This document shows positions 1 through 7,113 of a stretch of 64,000 bases of DNA, piece by piece. Under the pieces are notes generated by a model that was given only the letters and a program-made list of their open reading frames with translations, made no database searches and was not told the DNA's origin. The stretch is from SHZI01 sp963698405 (GTDB lineage Bacteria > Pseudomonadota > Gammaproteobacteria > Steroidobacterales > GCA-2729495). Within the stretch, counting starts at the first letter, position 1. Each line of letters opens with the position of its first letter. Where the stretch lies: NCBI GenBank assembly GCA_963698405.1, contig CAVOQT010000002.1, forward strand, positions 1 through 64,000, in the 5' to 3' direction. Both the position numbers and the translations under genes were made by a program.

Positions 1-910
1 AGCCAGATCATCGTGCGCGGCCCGGGCAATGAGACCATCGCCACACTCAAACGCAGCGACGCGCACTGGCTGCTGGTCGAACGCGACTACCCGGCCGATC
101 TCGGCCGGATCCGCGAAGTCCTGCTCGCACTGGCTGATGCACGCATCGTCGAGGAAAAAACTTCCGCACCGGAACTGTACGACCGTCTCGCCGTGCAGGA
201 CATCAGCCTGACAACAGCACGTGGCGTGCAGCTCGAAATCACCGGCACGCGCACACCGGTGCAGATCATCATCGGCGAGCCCCAAACCGACAATGGCGAC
301 ATGAGCTACGTACGCCGCACCGGAGAAGCGCAAAGCTGGCTGGTCACCGGCCGGCTCACGCCCGGCAAGACCACCGGCGAGTGGCTGGACCGCCAGCTCC
401 TCGACATTCCTGCGACACGCATCCAGTCGGTCACCATCACGCACCCCGGCATCGAAACCCTGCGCATGGACAGGGCTGCGGCCGATATACCGGATTTCAG
501 CGTGGCGAATATTCCCGCCGGCCGGATGCTGAGCTATCCCGGAGTCGGCAACAGCCTCGCTGGATTGCTGGCCGGGTTACAACTCGATGACGTGCATGGC
601 CGCGAGGCACTGGGCCCCGATCCCGGCAAACCGGTCGTCGCGCGCTTTGCGACTTTCGATGGGTTGATCGTCGAAGCCAGTGCCTGGCGTACCCCGGAGG
701 GCACGCGCATCAGCTTCCTGGCCTCCACCGACAAGGCGCAGGCCGAACGTTACGCCAGCCCCGACGCACCCGGATTCGACGCCGTGCGTCGCGGAAGCAG
801 ATGCCATCAATACGCGGCTCGGCGGCTGGATCTACACGCTGCCCGGCTACAAGACCGAACAGTTCACCCGCCGCCTGCAGGATCTGCTCGCCCCGGCTGC
901 CACTCCGTAG
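1..910 (+). pseudogene. DUF4340 domain protein, 5'-truncated by window edge, frameshifted
   Basis: The reading frame is open from base 1, so the gene begins outside the window. The protein resembles the DUF4340 family, which often accompanies gliding/ABC-2 type transporter genes (GldG-like) and is thought to lie on the periplasmic side. Frame 1 runs to about base 785. The typical family ending (INTRLGGWIYTLPGYK then TRRLQDLLAP) continues in frame 2 and stops at 908-910. One extra base near 786-792 (GCCGTGCGTCGCGG) explains the break. If frame 1 is read on, it gives a low-complexity tail to 1110 that overlaps the Fic gene and looks unnatural. Family assignment is fairly secure. Whether the frameshift is real or a sequence error is open. 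Confidence 0.72.
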
Positions 911-1077
911 TGCAGACTTCCAGACATGGTGTGCCGGAACCTGCCGGTGCTGATGACGCTCTTCACGATTGCAGCTGCCCGTCTGCAGGAGGAAGCTTCA
1001 CTGTCGCCGGAACTGCTGGCCTTTCGATGGTCAGCCTGTTCTCCATCGATACCTTCTTTCCGTCATTCCGGGCGATG

Positions 1078-2154
1078 CTACGGTGCTGCGGTAACCGACT
1101 GGCCCAATGAATACCAGGTCGCACGGGCCTTGCCGTGCTGGCGGACGCGCCCCTCTGACACCAGTTCCCGCAGCCGAACCTTGAGCGTATTGCGATTTGC
1201 ACCAGTAATTGCTTCGAGTTGTGCAATGGTCAGGCGCTCTTTTGCACGCAGGGCTTTGAGTACCTTGAGCGACAAGTCGGACAGTTCGGCCTCGTCCTCC
1301 TGGGCGGCGCGCTCACGATCCAGCCGCACCGCGAGGCTGTCTTTTTGTTTCTTGAGGCACCGCAGAAAGAAGCCAGTCCACGGCTCCCAGTCGGGCGCAG
1401 TGCCCTTGAGCGTCGTTTGGGTCCGTCGCAGCGCCTTGTAATAGAGGTCCTTGTTTTCCTCGATCACCCGCTCCAGCGATGCATAAGGCACATAGACATA
1501 GCCCGCCCGCAGGAGCAGGAGTGTGGTGAGCACGCGGGAAAGCCGCCCGTTTCCATCTTGAAAAGGATGGATCGCGAGAAACGTCACGATGAAGACGGCG
1601 GCGACAAGAAGCGGATGCAACGCTTCTTCCTCGATTGCTTTGCGTGTCCAGGCGATGAGGTCCTCCATTTCGTGCGGGGTATCAAAAGGCGTCGCGGTTT
1701 CAAACACGATGCCAATCTCATGCCCGTCCGCGTCGAAAGCGACGACGTGATTGGGGAGGGTCTTGTAGGAACCACGATGGTGCTCGTCCTTGTCGCTGTG
1801 GCGTAGCAAGGTCTGGTGCAGTTGCCGGACGTGATTTTCGGTCAGGCGCAGATCGCCAAAGGCCTCAAACACGAGGTCCATCGCTTCGGCGTATCCAGCT
1901 ACCTCTTGTTCGTCGCGCGTCTTGAAGGACTTGATCGCGATGTCCGGCAGCAACGCCTCGACCTGTGCATCGGAGAGCTTCGCCCCTTCGATACGCGTGC
2001 TTGATCCGATGCTTTCAATGGTCGCCACCTTGCGCAAGGCACTTAAACGGTCAGGCGAGAGCGTCCTGAGGGCTTCCCATCGCCCCTTGAACTCATCGAT
2101 TTCAGCGATGAGTTTGACGAGGTCGGGGCCTAATGTGAGCTTGGGTTCCCTCAT
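1078..2154 (-). CDS. Fic family protein (probable AMP-transferase) with C-terminal winged helix
   Basis: This 358-residue protein has the Fic active-site motif HPFQDGNGR at about residues 196-204. Fic enzymes use the motif histidine to transfer AMP (or a related group) from a nucleotide to a target protein. An N-terminal SSTRIEG at 51-57 fits the inhibitory S/T-x-x-x-E-G/N helix, so the enzyme is probably self-inhibited as in class II Fic proteins. Residues from about 290 to the end (LTIAQLEAITGANRNTLK) look like a winged helix-turn-helix, a common arrangement in stand-alone Fic proteins. I chose ATG at 2154 because GGAGG lies 10 bases upstream; an in-frame start at 2247 would run into the repeat-rich region. 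No antitoxin partner is visible. The target is unknown. Confidence 0.9.
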   Translation of the reverse strand: MREPKLTLGPDLVKLIAEIDEFKGRWEALRTLSPDRLSALRKVATIESIGSSTRIEGAKLSDAQVEALLPDIAIKSFKTRDEQEVAGYAEAMDLVFEAFGDLRLTENHVRQLHQTLLRHSDKDEHHRGSYKTLPNHVVAFDADGHEIGIVFETATPFDTPHEMEDLIAWTRKAIEEEALHPLLVAAVFIVTFLAIHPFQDGNGRLSRVLTTLLLLRAGYVYVPYASLERVIEENKDLYYKALRRTQTTLKGTAPDWEPWTGFFLRCLKKQKDSLAVRLDRERAAQEDEAELSDLSLKVLKALRAKERLTIAQLEAITGANRNTLKVRLRELVSEGRVRQHGKARATWYSLGQSVTAAP

Positions 2155-2684
2155 GATCGGGTGGCCTCCATACCTGATTTCGTACCCGATTACACCCAAT
2201 AATAGCCGATTCTGCAAGTCAACTCGGAGGTCGACATCGCCGCCCACGGCACGCCCGTGGCTCGGGCACGCTGGGCGTGCTCAATTGAATTCGAACTCCC
2301 GCTGTCCCGGCGGGCCGCGGGCGCGGTGTGCTGTGGCCAGGTCAGCCACTGAGCCCCTCGCCTGTTTTGTTTGCTCCAGGTGCACAAGGATCCGCCCGAT
2401 GACTGCGGGGCCCCTCAGAAATGCTTGCTCCCTTCTTGCTCAGTTTCTTGACATAAGCAGGTGGCTTGCTGCGTGGCTAGAACAGGCGTAAAAAAAAGTC
2501 GAGTAGCTATCGCCCAATTGACGCGATTCCGGGCGTTCGGGGGTAGACTCAACCGCAAAGTAGTCCTCGACTCTGCGCCTTTTCCCGTGAGCGGCAGGCA
2601 TGGAACAGAAAAATGAAAACAGCCACTATCGAATGTCCTATATCGAATTTGGCATCCGTAAATTGAACGTAAGGGAAGTCAGCG
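2155..2684. other. Intergenic accessory DNA without a supported gene
   Basis: These 530 bases lie between the Fic gene and the first VPLPA-CTERM gene. They hold hairpin repeat copy A (2241-2302), a GC-rich stretch to about 2410, then more AT-rich DNA leading into the next gene. The short frames here are either extensions of neighbouring genes or translations of the repeat. I see no convincing promoter; TTGACA at 2454-2459 lacks a good -10 partner. Confidence 0.5.
2241..2302. repeat. 62-bp hairpin repeat, copy A
   Basis: These bases match 3597-3658 with only two differences. The repeat contains an 8-bp inverted repeat (GCACGCCC at 2249-2256 with GGGCGTGC at 2273-2280) and a nested CCACGG/CCGTGG stem (2244-2249 with 2255-2260), so it can fold into alternative hairpins. 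It ends in TCGAACTCCCGC. It may be a small REP/MITE-like unit or a leftover of the terminal hairpin of an IS91-type element. Confidence 0.7.
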
Positions 2685-3269
2685 ATGAGAGTAATTGCAA
2701 GTCGATTTGTTTTTGCGCTTTGCGCATCTGTTTTTCTTGGCAGTAATTCACACGCAGCTACCGTCACAACTTCAACATGCGGCGGGCTCGTCTGTGTCGA
2801 TTCGATATCCGGGTTAGTCGTAGACGGATCAACATATGATGTAACTTTTTCGAGTGATAGTTGGTATGACTTAAGAACCGATGCTCGCGCGCTTGTATTT
2901 TGGGGAAATCAATCCGGAGCTCATCTCGCCAACATCGCGATGGCCGCTGCCTTAAATTCTGCCGACGCATTTTCGGTCGCAACGGAGGCATCTTCCAGTC
3001 GACTAATTACGGTGGCAGTCAGTGAAGAATTTGCAGGTGGCTCGGGTGACTTGGTTCTGTCTCCCGGCCATTGGCTTGATGTAAGCAATCCCGTAATGTC
3101 CAATTGGTTTTGGCGAACCCAATGGGGTCTAGGAGGCACGCCAATGGATAGTAATGTTGATGCAATTGCCTTGTTTACTCAGACGTCTACTGTACCAATC
3201 CCCGCCGCTATCTGGCTGTTTGGCTCCGCCGTCGGCCTGCTCGGCTGGATGCGGCGAAAAGCATCTTAG
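2685..3269 (+). CDS. VPLPA-CTERM sorting-domain exported protein
   Basis: This 194-residue protein has an N-terminal signal peptide (about residues 1-25, ending NSHA) and a C-terminal sorting tail at about 172-194: VPIPAAIWLFGSAVGLLG followed by a basic MRRK. That is the VPLPA-CTERM variant of the PEP-CTERM tail, recognised by an exosortase, which cleaves it at the membrane and passes the protein to the cell surface or biofilm matrix. The body has no recognised domain. The start has a purine-rich TAAGGGAAG upstream. Its base composition is visibly more AT-rich than the flanking genes, which suggests transfer. No exosortase gene is in the window, so processing would depend on genes elsewhere. 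Confidence 0.85.
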   Translation: MRVIASRFVFALCASVFLGSNSHAATVTTSTCGGLVCVDSISGLVVDGSTYDVTFSSDSWYDLRTDARALVFWGNQSGAHLANIAMAAALNSADAFSVATEASSSRLITVAVSEEFAGGSGDLVLSPGHWLDVSNPVMSNWFWRTQWGLGGTPMDSNVDAIALFTQTSTVPIPAAIWLFGSAVGLLGWMRRKAS

Positions 3270-3294
3270 CCAGTTGCACTAGCTCAACATCAGG

Positions 3295-3319
3295 AACCCG
3301 CTTCGGCGGGTTTCTTTTT
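3295..3319 (+). terminator. Rho-independent terminator of the 2685-3269 gene
   Basis: A seven-base stem (AACCCGC at 3295-3301, GCGGGTT at 3306-3312) closes a TTCG tetraloop and is followed by TCTTTTT. It sits 26 bases after the stop codon and fits a classic intrinsic terminator on the plus strand. Confidence 0.92.
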
Positions 3320-3437
3320 GTCCGCTACTACGACATCCTGGTCTGGCTGACCGAAGGTCGGGACGCATGGCGCCAGCCGGAACCGGGCGATAAGGTGGCG
3401 CCTTACCATCGACCGTATGACGGTAAAAATCAGGTCC

Positions 3438-3737
3438 GCGAATAGGACGTTCAAAGCCCATGTTCAAGCCAGTGCAGCTGCATGGCGTGAAGTCGGCGAC
3501 CCGCGGTAACCGGGGCCGAGTGGTGTAGCAGTCGGTTGCGCTGCAGGAAATGCAGGCCTGCGGCGGGGACGCAGTGCGGGATGCCGAGGACACAGCCGCC
3601 CACGGCACGCCCGTGGCTCGGGCACGCTGGGCGTGCTCAATTGAGATCGAACTCCCGCCGCAGCGCTCGCACTGCTCGATATCGATGCGAAATACCCTTT
3701 TGAGCCGCTGTGCCCAGGTCATCGACCGATGCCGCTC
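3438..3737 (-). mobile_element. Decayed IS91-family transposase 3' end, copy 1
   Basis: On the minus strand, 3722 downward reads MTWAQRLKRVFRIDIEQCERC, which I recognise as the conserved C-terminal block of IS91-family rolling-circle transposases (TWAQ-LKRVF-IDIE-C-CGG). The rest of the transposase is missing. Bases 3438-3569 match 5482-5613 (132 bp, four differences by eye) and 3666-3737 match 5616-5687 (72 bp, three differences). Between the two blocks this copy has 96 extra bases (3570-3665), which include hairpin copy B; copy 2 has only two bases there. In another minus-strand frame the 132-bp block reads FLQRNRLLHHSAPVTAG-RRLHAMQLHWLEHGL, suggesting a former coding tail. Confidence 0.7.
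3597..3658. repeat. 62-bp hairpin repeat, copy B
   Basis: This is the second copy of the 2241-2302 repeat, with two substitutions near TCAATTGA and the same 8-bp inverted repeat (arms at 3605-3612 and 3629-3636). It lies within the 96 bases that interrupt IS91-type remnant copy 1 relative to copy 2. That suggests it moved independently, or that copy 2 lost it by deletion. Confidence 0.68.
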
Positions 3738-3980
3738 CGTAGTGCAGATTTCACGGCAATCAAATCAATAGGTTGCGAGCGCGTCAGCGCACCATATTCA
3801 ACACCGAAGCAACATGCAGTCGGGCACCTTTGTGGGGATTTAACGTAACGGGCCTGTCTCGCTTGACTGGGTTGTGTGGTTGCCGCTATGCGGTAGATAC
3901 TTGGTTTCTACAAGGCCATGCGAGCGTAGCCTGAAGTTTCAGCAACGAACTGCACGCACAAGAAACCAGGGGGAAATCCA

Positions 3981-4643
3981 ATGAAGAAAGTATTAGCAGT
4001 AGTCGCCCTGATCGGCGCAGTCGGCGTTGCCCAGGCAGCCCCGGCCACGCTGATCAGCGTGACCAGCTACAGCAAGAGCGGCACCAGCGTCTGGAACATC
4101 GCTGGCAGCACCGCGACTTGGGATCTGAACACCGGTACCGGTGTACTCACCCAGACCGGTGGTACCTACAAGGCTACCGCCAAGGTTGGCGTAACCACGC
4201 TGATGACACAGACCATGACCGGCGGCGTACTCAGCTCCGGTACTGCTTCAGCCACTTCATGGGCCTGTACCGAAGGTGTCTTCGGTGGCATCGTCGGCGC
4301 ACACATCTGCGGTAACTACAGCTTTGGCGCCAACGGCACCAACGACAGCGTGTACACCCCGACGGCTACGGGTGCCACGGTTGCAATCGGTGGTGACGAC
4401 GCCGCTATCCCGGGTGGCCCGCAGACGCTGGCCAATTCCTACAGCGGGATGGCACTCACCTTCGGGAGTGGTGGCCTCAAGCTCAGCAACGGTGTTGTGG
4501 GCGTCGGTGGTTATGACTTCTGTTTCGGCACCCCTGAAGGGGGGGGTTGTGGCGTGGGCATAATCCCGGTTCCCGCATCTGTCTGGCTATTCGGCTCCGC
4601 ACTCGGCCTGATGGGCGCGATACGCAGGAAGGTCGGTAGCTAA
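3981..4643 (+). CDS. VPLPA-CTERM sorting-domain exported protein (second)
   Basis: This 220-residue protein has a clear signal peptide (MKKVLAVVALIGAVGVAQA, then APATL). Its C-terminal tail at about 195-220 reads IIPVPASVWLFGSALGLMGA followed by IRRK, the VPLPA-CTERM pattern. The mature part is rich in Gly, Thr, Ser and Ala, including GGDDAAIPGG, as expected for an extracellular matrix or biofilm protein. It does not closely resemble the 2685-3269 product outside the sorting tail. A purine-rich GGGGGAAAT precedes the ATG. The gene lies between the two IS91-type remnants together with higBA. The exosortase is not in the window. Confidence 0.85.
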   Translation: MKKVLAVVALIGAVGVAQAAPATLISVTSYSKSGTSVWNIAGSTATWDLNTGTGVLTQTGGTYKATAKVGVTTLMTQTMTGGVLSSGTASATSWACTEGVFGGIVGAHICGNYSFGANGTNDSVYTPTATGATVAIGGDDAAIPGGPQTLANSYSGMALTFGSGGLKLSNGVVGVGGYDFCFGTPEGGGCGVGIIPVPASVWLFGSALGLMGAIRRKVGS

Positions 4644-4753
4644 CAGCAACCCGGAAAAACGTGCCTGATTTATTTCTTTATGAGTGTGGTCGGGGCGATT
4701 GCGAAAATCCATACCAACGTCGCATCACGCGCGCTGGATTGCGCTGTATGCGA

Positions 4754-5062
4754 TCAGAGCGTCTCGCGATCGGCCAATTCAGTCAGTCTGCGAATCTTCG
4801 GCCGCCGGTTCTTCTGCGCCCGCCATAAATCGTAGGCCGACTGCATCCGCAGCCAGGACTCGGCAGAGCCGCCGAGCGCAGCGGCCAGGCGGATCGCCAG
4901 TTCTGCGCTGACAGCAGCACGACCGTTGACTACCCGCGACAGGGCAACACGTGAGACACCCAGGCGTTCAGCGAAAGCGGTCAATGTCAGGCTGCTGTCC
5001 GGGTGCAGCACGGTATCGCGCAGTATCTCGCCGGGGTGCGGTGGGTTATGCATTTGCGTCAT
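4754..5062 (-). CDS. higA: HigA-family antitoxin (XRE-type HTH)
   Basis: The product (about 102 residues from ATG 5062; an alternative ATG is at 5053) begins with the family signature NPPHPGEILRDTVL. It continues with a helix-turn-helix typical of HigA (AFAERLGVSRVALSRVVNGRAAVSAELAIRLAAALG, about residues 30-64). HigA binds and neutralises HigB and represses the operon promoter. The gene starts 11 bases after the higB stop, so toxin precedes antitoxin as is usual for hig loci. The pair lies between two IS91-type remnants, consistent with acquired cargo. Confidence 0.92.
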   Translation of the reverse strand: MTQMHNPPHPGEILRDTVLHPDSSLTLTAFAERLGVSRVALSRVVNGRAAVSAELAIRLAAALGGSAESWLRMQSAYDLWRAQKNRRPKIRRLTELADRETL

Positions 5063-5073
5063 GCTTCGTGCCC

Positions 5074-5352
5074 TCAGTGATAGTCCTGGTAGTCGAGGAC
5101 TTCTGCATCTGTACCAACAAACCGGAAAGTCAGCCGCCAATTCTCGTCCACCCATACGGCCCAATGTCCGGCCATCTCACCCTTTAGCGGGTGCAGGCGC
5201 CAGCCCGGCAGCGCCATGTCCTCGGGACCACTCGCAGTATCGAGTCGGGCGAGTTGCAGCCGTAACCGGTTGGCATGTTTGGGTTGTATGCCAGCCTTCG
5301 AGCTGGTGAGGAAAAACTGTTTCAGGCCACGGTGTCGAAAGCTGTGGATCAT
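5074..5352 (-). CDS. higB: HigB-family toxin (RelE/ParE superfamily mRNA interferase)
   Basis: This complete 92-residue protein has the HigB landmarks in order: IHSFRHRGLKQFF at the start, GIQPKHANRL, a DMALPGWRLHPLKG core, then NWRLTFRF and a C-terminal DYQDYH. HigB cleaves mRNA in association with the ribosome and halts growth when free of HigA. All expected blocks are present and there is no frameshift, so the toxin is probably active. It is the first gene of the higBA pair, and its promoter should lie just right of 5352, next to IS91-type remnant copy 2. Confidence 0.92.
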   Translation of the reverse strand: MIHSFRHRGLKQFFLTSSKAGIQPKHANRLRLQLARLDTASGPEDMALPGWRLHPLKGEMAGHWAVWVDENWRLTFRFVGTDAEVLDYQDYH

Positions 5353-5791
5353 CTATGATTGTATCGCCATGCGATACAGTCGTGCAACGTGTTTTCTGAG
5401 GTTCCCACGCAAGGCATGGTGGGTCAGCCACGGGCATCTGGCCAGCAGTGAATGTGGTGGTTTCAGCCAGGTTATGTCTGTGCGAATAGGCCATTCAAAG
5501 CCCGTGTTCAAGCCAGTGCAGCTGCACGGCGTGAAGTCGGCGACCCGCGGTAACCGGGGCCGAGTGGTGTAGCAGTCGGTTGCGCTGCAGGAAATGCAGG
5601 CCTGCGGCGGGGATTCTCGCACTGCTCGATGTCGATGCGAAATACCATTTTGAGCCGCTGTGCCCAGGTCATCGCCCGATGCCGCTCGGCCGGGTCATGG
5701 CGAAGTCCGGATTGCGCAGACTCAGCCGCCTTTGCGCACTGTCGCCCTCACAAGGCAGATGACCGGTCAGGAACCGATCCGGTCCGGGCCC
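5353..5791. other. Intergenic stretch holding IS91-type remnant copy 2
   Basis: These 439 bases separate higB from the membrane-protein gene. They contain the presumed higBA promoter region (5353 to about 5480), the direct repeat at 5482-5687 and some 100 further bases in which I see nothing more. No intact gene is present. Confidence 0.55.
5482..5722 (-). mobile_element. Decayed IS91-family transposase 3' end, copy 2
   Basis: Read on the minus strand, bases around 5700-5620 give DPAERHRAMTWAQRLKMVFRIDIEQCE, where TWAQRLK-VFRIDIE is the conserved C-terminal block of IS91-type transposases. This copy retains slightly more upstream coding sequence than copy 1. It has the 132-bp and 72-bp blocks shared with copy 1 in the same orientation, joined by only two bases (5614-5615). 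The two copies form direct repeats about 2 kb apart that flank the second VPLPA-CTERM gene and higBA. No functional transposase remains. Confidence 0.7.
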
Positions 5792-6652
5792 TCACCCCGC
5801 AGTATTCTGCCGGGATGGCATCTTCGGCTGGTTCGCCACGTAGACCATGCCCGCCGTGAACACGCACAGCATGATGCTGTTGGTGATGGCGTAGTCGAAG
5901 GGCTTCAGCCAGATCTCGGAGTACAGGCCGAAATGCGCAGGCATCTCGGCCACGCCCCAGCCCACGATCCCCACCGGGATACCGTAGCGCACCGCGTGCC
6001 CGACCCGCGGGATCTTCAGCAGCTTCCACAGGATGTAGCCGGTCCATCCGGCCCAGGCCACATAGGCCACCATGATCGCGTTGTTGCTGAGCATGTAGCC
6101 CACATAGAGCCAGAACTCGTAGCAGGCCCAGGTGACGAAGACGGTCTCCAGCGCGGTGATGCGGGCGAAGCTGCGGCCGTTGTCGGAAGTCGGCATGCCC
6201 GGATCGAAGTGGAGGTTCCGGTGCAGCCAGCGAATGAGGTTGCACTTGGTCTGCCGGTTGTAGATGCCGTAGAGCAGGAACAGCGCGAGCATGATCGGCA
6301 TGGTGGCCATGAGGACGGTCGCACCGGCGAAGATGGGCAGGCCGGTCGGGCTCGTGTACTCGGGGATCCGGAACATCTCGGCGTAGAACTCGAAGGTGAA
6401 CTCAAACCAGCCCACCCAGACCAGCAAGCCACCCAGAAAGCCCATCCAGGTCGCCGGTACCTCGCTACGCTTCAGCCCGGCCCAGATCAGGCCGGCACCC
6501 ACAGCTCCCACACCGAGGCTCGCGATTTGCTGATAGTCGCCGAAGACCCCGCGAATGAACGCCCATGCACCGTGACCCAGCCACTGGCTCAGAAAGGCGA
6601 TGACGAACGCGACCAGGCCCGGAAAGGGCTTGCGGTAGATGAAGGCGGTCAT
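5792..6652 (-). CDS. Unrecognised polytopic membrane protein, paralogue of 59348-60298
   Basis: This 286-residue protein is mostly hydrophobic, with about seven or eight predicted membrane segments. I do not recognise a named family. It aligns with the product of 59348-60298 over most of its length. Shared landmarks are an early GH, a W-GF-G-L-VW--W-EF block, PEY, a T-R/K-CN pair followed by W and L, ET-FVTW-CY, and RY-IPVG near the C-terminus. Conserved Cys, His, Glu and Trp in or near membrane segments could bind a cofactor or metal, but that is inference. ATG 6652 is preferred over a TTG at 6670. Unlike its paralogue it has no adjacent ferredoxin; the next gene right is on the other strand. 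Confidence 0.72.
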   Translation of the reverse strand: MTAFIYRKPFPGLVAFVIAFLSQWLGHGAWAFIRGVFGDYQQIASLGVGAVGAGLIWAGLKRSEVPATWMGFLGGLLVWVGWFEFTFEFYAEMFRIPEYTSPTGLPIFAGATVLMATMPIMLALFLLYGIYNRQTKCNLIRWLHRNLHFDPGMPTSDNGRSFARITALETVFVTWACYEFWLYVGYMLSNNAIMVAYVAWAGWTGYILWKLLKIPRVGHAVRYGIPVGIVGWGVAEMPAHFGLYSEIWLKPFDYAITNSIMLCVFTAGMVYVANQPKMPSRQNTAG

Positions 6653-7113
6653 GAGGGGTGGCGCTCCCAAGCATCAGGTGCTGGCCGCCATTGAAGACAG
6701 CGGCGCGGCACAGGTCAACCGCCGGGACCGGAATAATTCCCGGCTGACCACGCAAATTCACGAAACGGCGTTCGTGCAGCATGATTTCGGCGGCACGCCT
6801 GTCATTGACGATCTCACGGGCACTTCTGCCCAGACGACCACTCACTGAGACCCGACGCGCCGATTGCTCCGCCGGCTGCGCATCGCCATGACCAGCGCGT
6901 AGACCAGCACGCCATGGGCGGCGACCAGCGTCAGCCACTTTCCGGCTGTCATGAACGTTGCCAGCGTCCAGGTGGACGACATGCAAGCCAGGGCTTCGGA
7001 GAAGCGGCGCAGCACAACCAGACACTCGGGCCAGTGATGCAGTGATTCTAGATCATGGCCCGGCTGCCTCTCCGTAGTTACCATGAGCCCTGCAGCAGAG
7101 GGACGGGTCACCC
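6653..7113. other. Intergenic region with one doubtful small frame
   Basis: These 461 bases separate the leftward membrane-protein gene from rightward ilvA. Apart from the small minus-strand frame at 6842-6982 I see no supported gene. A purine-rich GAGGGACGGG lies before the ilvA ATG. Confidence 0.5.
6842..6982 (-). CDS. Possible small single-pass membrane protein
   Basis: A 46-residue frame from ATG 6982 encodes one hydrophobic segment (KWLTLVAAHGVLVYALVMAM) followed by a basic tail (RSRRSNRR), the usual layout of a small inner-membrane protein with the basic end in the cytoplasm. It lies upstream of, and on the same strand as, the 5792-6652 membrane protein and could be its partner. No good ribosome-binding site is visible, so this is only a possibility. 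Confidence 0.25.
   Translation of the reverse strand: MSSTWTLATFMTAGKWLTLVAAHGVLVYALVMAMRSRRSNRRVGSQ

Larger units (their letters stand above)
3270..3980. other. Intergenic stretch: terminator, IS91-type remnant, inserted hairpin
   Basis: These 711 bases contain the terminator at 3295-3319, an open stretch at 3323-3445 with no start codon, IS91-type remnant copy 1 (3438-3737) with hairpin copy B inside it, and about 240 bases before the next gene in which I see no gene. The leader of the next gene is probably in the last part, with GGGGGAAAT just before its ATG. Confidence 0.6.

Noticed and set aside
911..1110. C-terminal extension of the DUF4340 frame to 1110
   Set aside because: After base 790 the frame is out of register with the family; the true end is at 908-910 in the next frame.
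2281..2300. GTTCGAATTC resembling a tRNA T-loop on the minus strand
   Set aside because: No acceptor, D or anticodon stems can be built around it; it belongs to the hairpin repeat.
2454..2490. TTGACA as a promoter for the 2685 gene
   Set aside because: No -10 element at a suitable distance.
2600..2735. Short frame MEQKNENSHYRMSYIEFGIRK overlapping the VPLPA-CTERM gene
   Set aside because: Only about 45 codons, overlaps the signal-peptide region of a well-supported gene in another frame, and no ribosome-binding site stands out.
3323..3445. Open stretch reading RYYDILVWLTEGRDAWRQPE
   Set aside because: It looks protein-like but has no start codon and only 40 codons, and no family is recognised. 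It may be a fragment of a lost gene, but that cannot be supported.
5660..6694. Long open frame on the plus strand opposite the membrane-protein gene
   Set aside because: It is rich in Arg, His, Asp and Gly as expected for the complement of a hydrophobic GC-rich gene, and has no domain. The minus-strand frame has a paralogue at 59348-60298.
6465..7025. 186-residue minus-strand frame upstream of the 5792-6652 gene
   Set aside because: It overlaps the real gene in another frame and has no recognisable domain or natural composition.
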